From NCBI RefSeq assembly GCF_028743515.2, contig NZ_CP117969.2:1707501-1771500 (forward strand): a DNA stretch of 64,000 nucleotides. Reading direction: 5' to 3'. Positions 58,316 through 64,000 of this stretch are shown one piece after another. Below the pieces are notes generated by a model. That model was not told the origin of the DNA, searched no databases, and was given only the letters and a program-made list of their open reading frames with translations. Each line of letters opens with the position of its first letter. Position 1 is the stretch's first letter. The translations under genes were made by a program, and so were the position numbers. This DNA is from Imtechella halotolerans. Lineage in GTDB: Bacteria > Bacteroidota > Bacteroidia > Flavobacteriales > Flavobacteriaceae.

Positions 58316-58681
58316 ATGAAAAAACTCTACCCTAATCTTTTACTAATTCTTAGTGTAGCCATTTTTGGGCTATTGCCACCTACTGCAGCACATGCCTCCC
58401 CAGATAGTGTTGTACAAAATCCTATTTATAGCGATGGACGAACACAAGACGCAAGCCAAGTTAAAGTGCTTTACAAAAACAACACACTTACAATTTCAGG
58501 TTTTAGTGGTGTTGCCACTGTGGAAGTACATGATCTTCTTGGCAAAAAAATTGCTGACTATCAAGACATCTCTATTCAAGGAATATTTAACAGAAATATC
58601 ACTCTTACAAAGAATTCAATTTTTATTATTTCCATTAAAACGGCTTCATTCAATAAGTCCTTTAAGGTCGTTTCAATCTAA
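58316..58681 (+). CDS. Small exported protein ending in a type IX secretion-like domain
   Basis: This 121-residue protein has a Sec signal (LYPNLLLILSVAIFGLLPPTAAHA) and about 95 mature residues, most of which look like a Por-secretion C-terminal sorting domain: VKVLYKNNTLTISGF, VEVHDLLGKKIAD, IFIISIKT and the closing FKVVSI. There is almost no passenger. Such a layout suggests either a very small cell-surface protein or a stand-alone domain. Its function is unknown. Confidence 0.72.
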   Translation: MKKLYPNLLLILSVAIFGLLPPTAAHASPDSVVQNPIYSDGRTQDASQVKVLYKNNTLTISGFSGVATVEVHDLLGKKIADYQDISIQGIFNRNITLTKNSIFIISIKTASFNKSFKVVSI

Positions 58682-58708
58682 AAGCCTTTGATTTTTAATT
58701 ATAGAAAG

Positions 58709-58740
58709 AAAGTGCCGGCTTCTAAGTCGGCACTTTTGTA
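58709..58740 (+). terminator. Terminator after the small exported gene
   Basis: AAAGTGCCG pairs with CGGCACTTT, with a GCTTCTAAGT-type loop, and is followed by T-rich sequence. Confidence 0.85.
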
Positions 58741-58750
58741 TTTTTGAATT

Positions 58751-58987
58751 ATGAGAATGATTAAATTTATTTGGGACTTCAGAGGACCCAATGCTGTGAA
58801 AACAGCTCAGCACCATGTGATTCACTTAAATGAATTCATAGAAAAGGAAAGCTTACCTATCCATATTGTAAAAACTGAATTAAATACAGAAATGCAGGCT
58901 ATAGCATATATGGTCGTTCCTGAAACACTTATGAATGATTTACGTGAACGATTAAAACCTCATAGAGGAGAATTATATTCTGAATAA
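58751..58987 (+). CDS. Conserved hypothetical protein
   Basis: This 78-residue cytoplasmic protein has MIKFIWDFRGPNAVKTAQHH at the start and KPHRGELYSE at the end. I recall similar small proteins in other Flavobacteriaceae but know of no function. An ATG 6 bases later is a possible start. It lies between two terminators, so it may be transcribed on its own; a TATTTTTG just before the start (58739-58746) overlaps the terminator tail and is probably chance. Confidence 0.68.
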   Translation: MRMIKFIWDFRGPNAVKTAQHHVIHLNEFIEKESLPIHIVKTELNTEMQAIAYMVVPETLMNDLRERLKPHRGELYSE

Positions 58988-58988
58988 A

Positions 58989-59013
58989 AAAACACATCCA
59001 ATGGATGTGTTTT
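58989..59013. terminator. Bidirectional terminator
   Basis: ACACATCC pairs with GGATGTGT around a three-base loop, with A and T runs on both sides. It separates convergent genes including guaB. Confidence 0.88.
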
Positions 59014-59033
59014 AAAAGTATATTTATTTGATT

Positions 59034-60506
59034 CTATCTAGAATAATTAGGTGCTTCTTTCGTAATAGTAACATTGTGAGGATGGCTTTCGCCGATTCCT
59101 GAGGCCGTAATTCTCACAAAACGACTTGTCTCTTTGAGTGTTTCTATATCCTTAGAACCACAATATCCCATACCAGCACGTAGACCTCCAATAAATTGGT
59201 GCATACTCTCGTTGAGTTCTCCTTTGTAAGGAACCCTTCCAACGATACCTTCAGGAACTAATTTTTTAATATCATCCTCTACATCTTGAAAGTATCTGTC
59301 CTTACTCCCTTGCTTCATGGCTTCAACTGATCCCATTCCTCTATAAGACTTAAACTTTCTTCCTTCAAAAATAATAGTTTCCCCTGGAGACTCTTTGGTT
59401 CCAGCCAATAGTGATCCAAGCATTACACAGTCAGCACCTGCTGCTATTGCCTTTACAATATCTCCGGTATAACGAACCCCTCCATCAGCAATTACAGGTA
59501 CTCCTGTGCCTTTTAATGCAGCAGCCACTTCTAATACAGCTGAAAATTGAGGGAAACCTACACCAGCCACCACACGAGTGGTACAGATAGAACCGGGACC
59601 AATTCCAACCTTAACAGCATCAGCACCATTCTCAACCAAATACAAAGCTGCTTCAGGTGTTGCAATATTCCCTACAACCACATCGAGTTCAGGGAAAGCT
59701 TGCTTTACAGCCTTCAACACCGTTACTACACCCTTGGTATGACCATGAGCAGTATCAATAATTACCGCATCAACTCCTGCTGCGACCAAAGAAGAAGTAC
59801 GTTCTACCGCGTCTGCAGTGACACCAATTGCAGCGGCCACACGTAATCTACCGTAACTATCCTTGTTAGATATTGGCTTTTGAATAAGTTTAGTAATATC
59901 TCTAAATGTAATAAGTCCAATAAGCTTATTATTCGTATCAACTACTGGAAGTTTTTCGATTTTATTCTCTTGAAGAATTACTTCCGCATCTTTTAAAGAA
60001 GTCCCTTCAGCAGCAGTTACTAAATTTTCTGAAGTCATCACTTCAACTATAGGCCTATCATTTTGTTTTTCAAACCTTAAATCACGATTGGTCACAATCC
60101 CCTTTAAAAGTCCATTTTCATCAACAATAGGAATTCCTCCAATGCTATGTTCTGCCATACTCCGCTTTGCATCAATAACTTTGGCATCAAGAGGCAAGGT
60201 AACAGGGTCGATTATCATACCGCTTTCTGCACGCTTAACCTTACGCACATGCATTGCTTGTTCTTCTGCAGTCATGTTCTTATGAAGCACACCTATTCCT
60301 CCTTCACGAGCCATAGCTATAGCCATTTCCGCTTCGGTAACGGTATCCATCGCCGCAGAAATAATTGGCACATTAATAGTAATGTTTCGAGTAAACTTAG
60401 TTTGGATATTCACTTCTCTTGGAAGTACTTCTGAATAATTGGGGACGAGCAACACATCGTCATAGGTGAGTCCTTCGCCAACAAATTTAGCGTTGTGAGC
60501 TTTCAT
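59034..60506 (-). CDS. guaB: Inosine-5'-monophosphate dehydrogenase
   Basis: This enzyme oxidises IMP to XMP, the first step of GMP synthesis. The 490 residues have the N-terminal [13 protein letters not shown], a pair of CBS domains (~95-205), the catalytic loop [11 protein letters not shown] with its cysteine, [11 protein letters not shown] and the mobile flap YRGMGS. It appears to be transcribed alone, with a good -7 box 27 bases upstream. Confidence 0.97.
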   Translation of the reverse strand: MKAHNAKFVGEGLTYDDVLLVPNYSEVLPREVNIQTKFTRNITINVPIISAAMDTVTEAEMAIAMAREGGIGVLHKNMTAEEQAMHVRKVKRAESGMIIDPVTLPLDAKVIDAKRSMAEHSIGGIPIVDENGLLKGIVTNRDLRFEKQNDRPIVEVMTSENLVTAAEGTSLKDAEVILQENKIEKLPVVDTNNKLIGLITFRDITKLIQKPISNKDSYGRLRVAAAIGVTADAVERTSSLVAAGVDAVIIDTAHGHTKGVVTVLKAVKQAFPELDVVVGNIATPEAALYLVENGADAVKVGIGPGSICTTRVVAGVGFPQFSAVLEVAAALKGTGVPVIADGGVRYTGDIVKAIAAGADCVMLGSLLAGTKESPGETIIFEGRKFKSYRGMGSVEAMKQGSKDRYFQDVEDDIKKLVPEGIVGRVPYKGELNESMHQFIGGLRAGMGYCGSKDIETLKETSRFVRITASGIGESHPHNVTITKEAPNYSR

Positions 60507-60532
60507 AATGCAACTTGTGATTTTGTTGCATG

Positions 60533-60540
60533 CAAATATA
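60533..60540 (-). promoter_or_regulatory. Candidate -7 element for guaB
   Basis: TATATTTG on the minus strand followed by CATGC. No TTG lies at the expected distance. Confidence 0.45.
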
Positions 60541-60695
60541 CATATTTCTAAGGAGTTGAGCTCTAATAAAAATAGATAAATATTTGATATTTTTTTTCAA
60601 TACAGATTATGACAATAATTTAAGCTGTTCAATCAAATTTTTATCCTCCTAAAATATTGATAATCCGAACGATTTAATATTTTATTTAAATTTAA

Positions 60696-60765
60696 TCTAA
60701 ATAAGTTTGCAGATTTTTTAGGGACGACATACATTTGCCAAATATTTTTAACGAGTCTAAATAAG
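60696..60765 (+). promoter_or_regulatory. TonB-receptor promoter flanked by a 10-bp direct repeat
   Basis: TTG (60707-60709), 20 bases and TACATTTG (60730-60737) form a full promoter. TCTAAATAAG occurs directly before it (60696-60705) and after it (60756-60765), 60 bp apart. Because the gene looks like an iron receptor, these may be sites for an iron-responsive regulator. Confidence 0.6.
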
Positions 60766-60776
60766 GTTAGTTCATT

Positions 60777-63011
60777 ATGAAAAAATTAGCATTACTGATG
60801 GGTATAGCTCTTGGCAGCTTAAACAGCTTCTCTCAAGAAACAAGACAACCTAAACCCATAGTAAAGGATACAGTATTAGAATTAAATGAAGTGGTACTTT
60901 CGGCAAATGTAATATTCGGAAGTAAGTTTGTAGCTAAAAACAGAACCGGATCTTCATATTACATTTCACCTGCAGAGATTCAAAAGTTTAACTATACCGA
61001 TTTAAATCGTATGCTGCGGACGGTTCCAGGGGTTACTCTTTTTGAAGAAGATGGCTTTGGACTTCGAAACAACATTAGTTTAAGAGGAACATCACCTGAA
61101 CGCAGTGCTAAAATTACAATCATGGAAGATGGTATACTAGCTGCTCCTGCTCCTTACAGTGCTCCAGCTGCCTATTACTTTCCAACAGCAGGTCGCATGG
61201 AAGCAATAGAAGTCCTAAAAGGTAGTAGTCAAGTTCAATATGGGCCTTTCACAACTGGAGGAGCTATTAACCTAGTTTCTCATAGTATACCTAAAAAATT
61301 AGCTGGTTTTGTAAATGCCTCCTATGGTAGCTATAATAGCGCTAAGCTTCATGCTCTTGTAGGAGACTCTAAATCAAATGTTGGATATATGGTAGAATAC
61401 CTAAATTACAATTCCGATGGATTTAAAAAATTAGATAATGGTGGAAATACTGGATTTGACCGTAACGACTTTGTAGCAAAATTTAGACTGAATGCTGGCT
61501 CAAAAACGAAACTTAAACAAGCATTTGAAGCCAAATTTCAATACTCAGACGAAACCTCAGACGAAACCTATGTAGGAATTACACCTGAAGATTTCAAAAT
61601 TTCTCCATTCAGAAGATATGCTGGTTCTCAAAAAGACGAAATGAAAACAGAACATCTTCAAACCACATTAACACATACCCTCAAATTTTCAGACTATTTT
61701 CATATAACCACATCAGCCTATTATAATGGTTTCAAGCGTAATTGGTACAAATTAAATGATGTAGTTTTTAACGGCTCTAAAAAGGGGATCGCAGCGGTGC
61801 TAGAAAACAATTCGTCACTACCAGATCATTTATCTATATTAAAAGGAGATTCAGACAGTGGCCTTGATGCTCTTCTCATTAAAGCTAACAACAGAGAATA
61901 TACCTCCAAAGGAATCCAAACAAAATTTGATTACCACTGGGAAGGGAATAATACTTTTCACGATATTGAAGTAGGACTACGCTACCATTATGACGACGAG
62001 GATAGATTTCAATGGGTTGATGGCTATAACATTACAAATGGAAACATGCAAGTTACCTCTCGTGGTATTCCTGGAAGTGACGCCAATCGAATTAGCAGTG
62101 CTAAGGCCTTTGCCGCTCACGCCATGTACAAATTAAAATACAACAATCTAACACTGACTCCAGGGGTTCGATATGAAAACATTATCTTAGATCGAATAGA
62201 CTATGGAAAAACCGACCCAAATCGTACGGGTTCAAATTTATCTGAAAGAGAAAATAAAGTTTCAGTCTGGATACCTGGTGTAGGTTTTAACTATAACCTA
62301 AATAACACAACCTCTATATTTGGAGGAGTTCATAAAGGATTTTCACCGCCTAGCAATGCTCCTGGACAGAAAGCCGAAGAAAGCATTAATTATGAATTAG
62401 GTAGTCGCTTTAAAATGGCTGCTATTTCTGGAGAGATTATAGGGTTCTATAATGACTACAATAATCTTTTAGGTAGTGATCTAGCAGCTTCTGGAGGTAC
62501 TGGAAGCCTAGATCAATTTAATGCGGGAAAAGTAAAAGTGCAAGGTGTAGAACTCCTTATTAATTATAACATACTACAAAAAAGCACGGATTTCATTCTG
62601 CCTATAACATTTGGTTACACATTTACTGACACTGAATTCCTAACAGACTTTGGAAGTGAAGAAGGACTTTGGGGAGAAGTACATAAGGGTGATGAAATAC
62701 CATACATTGCAAAACATCAATTCAATTTAGGAATAAGTCTAGAGCATAAAAAATTTGATATCAGCGTTAATGGTAGATACAGTGGAGCCTTTAGGACCCA
62801 AGCAGGCAACGGTTCTATTCCAGAAAATGAAAAGGTAGCTTCAAATTTTATTGTAGACATGGCAGCAAAATACCACCTAACAAAACATGTAAGCCTAACA
62901 GGAAATATCATCAACTTATTAGATGAAACGTATTTAGTTTCCAGAGTACCAGCAGGCTTACGTCCAGGCCATCCTTTTGGTGCATATGGTGGTTTGTCAG
63001 TAAAATTTTAA
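60777..63011 (+). CDS. TonB-dependent receptor (FecA-like, probable siderophore or ferric citrate uptake)
   Basis: This 744-residue outer-membrane receptor has a signal ending near FSQ, a TonB-box-like ELNEVVLSA, a plug (RTVPGVTLFEEDG, NNISLRGTSPERS, EVLKGSSQVQYG) and a 22-strand-type barrel ending in GAYGGLSVKF. The closest recognised type is iron(III) dicitrate/siderophore receptors. There is no SusD partner nearby, so polysaccharide import is unlikely. It stands alone with a strong promoter and terminator. Confidence 0.9.
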   Translation: MKKLALLMGIALGSLNSFSQETRQPKPIVKDTVLELNEVVLSANVIFGSKFVAKNRTGSSYYISPAEIQKFNYTDLNRMLRTVPGVTLFEEDGFGLRNNISLRGTSPERSAKITIMEDGILAAPAPYSAPAAYYFPTAGRMEAIEVLKGSSQVQYGPFTTGGAINLVSHSIPKKLAGFVNASYGSYNSAKLHALVGDSKSNVGYMVEYLNYNSDGFKKLDNGGNTGFDRNDFVAKFRLNAGSKTKLKQAFEAKFQYSDETSDETYVGITPEDFKISPFRRYAGSQKDEMKTEHLQTTLTHTLKFSDYFHITTSAYYNGFKRNWYKLNDVVFNGSKKGIAAVLENNSSLPDHLSILKGDSDSGLDALLIKANNREYTSKGIQTKFDYHWEGNNTFHDIEVGLRYHYDDEDRFQWVDGYNITNGNMQVTSRGIPGSDANRISSAKAFAAHAMYKLKYNNLTLTPGVRYENIILDRIDYGKTDPNRTGSNLSERENKVSVWIPGVGFNYNLNNTTSIFGGVHKGFSPPSNAPGQKAEESINYELGSRFKMAAISGEIIGFYNDYNNLLGSDLAASGGTGSLDQFNAGKVKVQGVELLINYNILQKSTDFILPITFGYTFTDTEFLTDFGSEEGLWGEVHKGDEIPYIAKHQFNLGISLEHKKFDISVNGRYSGAFRTQAGNGSIPENEKVASNFIVDMAAKYHLTKHVSLTGNIINLLDETYLVSRVPAGLRPGHPFGAYGGLSVKF

Positions 63012-63034
63012 GGCATTAATTAGTTAGTCAAATT

Positions 63035-63065
63035 CACCTGCTTCTTATGGCAGGTGTTTTTTTTT
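63035..63065 (+). terminator. Terminator after the TonB-dependent receptor
   Basis: CACCTGC pairs with GCAGGTG around an eight-base loop, followed by nine T's. The T run abuts the end of the convergent lyase gene. Confidence 0.9.
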
Positions 63066-63930
63066 AATGATACACAGAGAAAATTTTAGTAGCCTCATTA
63101 TACGCACTTTCAAAACTCATTGCTCCAAGCCCAGTTTCCGATTTTACCGTAGTACAATAGGAAAATAATTTTTCAGTTGGCATATTCCCAGTAAGTTCAT
63201 CCTTAGCCATAGGACAACCACCAAATCCTTGAATAGCACCATCAAATCGACGACAACCAGCCTTATAGGCGGCATCTACCTTCTCATACCAACTATTTGG
63301 AGTTGTATGTAAATGTGCTCCAAATTCAATGGTTGGATATTTCGGTATCAAATGAGAAAAAAGATAGCTAATAACTTCCGGAGTAGAACTACCCACTGTA
63401 TCTGATAGAGACAGTATTTTTACACCCATACCAGCCAACCTTTCAGTCCATTCTCCCACAATATCAACATTCCATGGATCTCCATATGGATTACCAAACC
63501 CCATAGACAAATAAGCTACAACTTCTTTATTAGTTGCTACTGCAATCTCCATTATTTCCTGGAGAACTACAATGCTTTCTGAGATGGTTTTATGAGTATT
63601 CCTCATTTGGAAGTTCTCCGATATAGAGAATGGATACCCTAAATATTGAATAGGATTATGTTGAGCTGCCTCTTCCGCACCTCTGGTGTTAGCTACGATA
63701 GCTAATAATTTACTTTTAGTCTGTGATAAATCTAATTGAGAAAGAACCTCTGAAGTATCAGCCATTTGAGGAATTGCCTTTGGTGAAACAAAACTTCCAA
63801 AATCAATAGTATCAAAACCTACCCTTAGCAAAGCCTGAATATATTGAACTTTTCTCTCCGTAGGAATAAACATCTTAATACCCTGCATGGCATCCCTAGG
63901 ACATTCTATAATTTTTACAACTGATGACAT
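63064..63930 (-). CDS. Hydroxymethylglutaryl-CoA lyase
   Basis: This 288-residue TIM-barrel lyase of the HMGL-like family cleaves HMG-CoA to acetoacetate and acetyl-CoA in leucine degradation. It has the N-terminal IIECPRDAMQGIK, SLSDTVGSS, AHLHTTPNSW and the cysteine signature GFGGCPMAKDELTGN. The partial gene upstream overlaps its start by 16 bases, so the two are likely cotranscribed. Other members cleave related acyl-CoAs; HMG-CoA is the best guess. Confidence 0.9.
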   Translation of the reverse strand: MSSVVKIIECPRDAMQGIKMFIPTERKVQYIQALLRVGFDTIDFGSFVSPKAIPQMADTSEVLSQLDLSQTKSKLLAIVANTRGAEEAAQHNPIQYLGYPFSISENFQMRNTHKTISESIVVLQEIMEIAVATNKEVVAYLSMGFGNPYGDPWNVDIVGEWTERLAGMGVKILSLSDTVGSSTPEVISYLFSHLIPKYPTIEFGAHLHTTPNSWYEKVDAAYKAGCRRFDGAIQGFGGCPMAKDELTGNMPTEKLFSYCTTVKSETGLGAMSFESAYNEATKIFSVYH

Positions 63931-64000
63931 ACGGGCAAGTTACTTAAAAATTCACTGGTAATCTCATCAAAATGTTCAATGATCACATCTGCCATCGATA
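63915..64000 (-). CDS. C-terminal end of an unidentified protein (partial)
   Basis: On the minus strand the last 86 bases read through without a stop and end as MADVIIEHFDEITSEFLSNL and then PVCHQL before TAA. The stop lies inside the HMG-CoA lyase gene, a typical operon overlap. The protein cannot be identified from this tail, and its start is beyond the window. Confidence 0.5.
   Translation of the reverse strand, partial: SMADVIIEHFDEITSEFLSNLPVCHQL

Noticed and set aside
58739-58746. TATTTTTG as a promoter box for the 78-residue protein gene
   Set aside because: It overlaps the tail of the preceding terminator and has no TTG at the right distance.
60777-63011. TonB receptor as the missing SusC of the fucose cluster
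   Set aside because: It lacks the SusC N-terminal extension and a SusD partner, resembles iron receptors, and is over 30 kb away.

Overview
The window looks like chromosomal DNA of a marine member of the Flavobacteriaceae (Bacteroidota). The support is AT-rich sequence, a Bacteroidota-type 16S rRNA, promoters of the form TTG-N19..21-TAnnTTTG in place of -35/-10 boxes, lipoprotein signals, a CrtI/CrtB/CrtZ/CrtYcd carotenoid set, a small protein ending in a type IX secretion-like domain, and flavobacterial gene orders. No prophage, insertion sequence, CRISPR array or resistance gene was seen.

Layout. (1) 1-3462: an rRNA operon on the minus strand (23S 5' part, tRNA-Ala, tRNA-Ile, 16S), driven by four tandem promoters, three of them carried on ~125-bp repeats. 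(2) 3615-11074: a divergent TPP-riboswitch thiamine operon thiS-thiC-thiE/tenI-thiDE-thiG-thiH-thiF. (3) 11252-14540: thrS-infC-rpmI-rplT, with infC starting at a rare AUA/AUU codon. (4) 14544-31146: a minus-strand L-fucose operon of 12 genes with a divergent AraC regulator. (5) 31180-44849: mainly housekeeping genes (HAD phosphatase, dnaB, accA, tgt-lptF/G-EamA, split transketolase, a FKBP lipoprotein, hslR-methyltransferase-PRTase). (6) 44857-45955: aroK, two identical tRNA-Lys genes and tRNA-Leu. (7) 46018-50485: a CarH/LitR-like B12-type MerR regulator and a zeaxanthin operon. (8) 50462-64000: TlpA-like paralogs, aconitase, the PpiC-type chaperones with moxR, guaB, an iron-type TonB receptor, and HMG-CoA lyase.

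How the genes work together. The fucose block encodes a whole route. Exported GH29, GH95 and GH20 glycosidases and a sulfatase release L-fucose. FucP and a mutarotase bring it in and prepare it. A dehydrogenase, lactonase, UxaA-type dehydratase, second dehydrogenase and FAH-type hydrolase convert it to pyruvate and L-lactate, and an FMN L-lactate dehydrogenase closes the route. The arrangement combines the non-phosphorylating oxidative pathway with a UxaA-family dehydratase, and the cluster has no SusC/SusD pair. The thiamine operon contains nearly all genes for both halves of the cofactor. The carotenoid operon and its regulator share an inverted repeat at their promoters, which suggests direct control, possibly by light through adenosylcobalamin.

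The signals I rate most worth a second look are the tandem stable-RNA promoters with a GC-rich discriminator shared by the tRNA-Lys promoter, the hybrid fucose pathway with its AraC-type direct repeats, the CarH-like regulator with its operator, the direct repeat flanking the TonB receptor promoter, and several proteins lacking a hallmark motif (Tgt without zinc cysteines, a TlpA paralog without CxxC, a ThiF without CxxC pairs).
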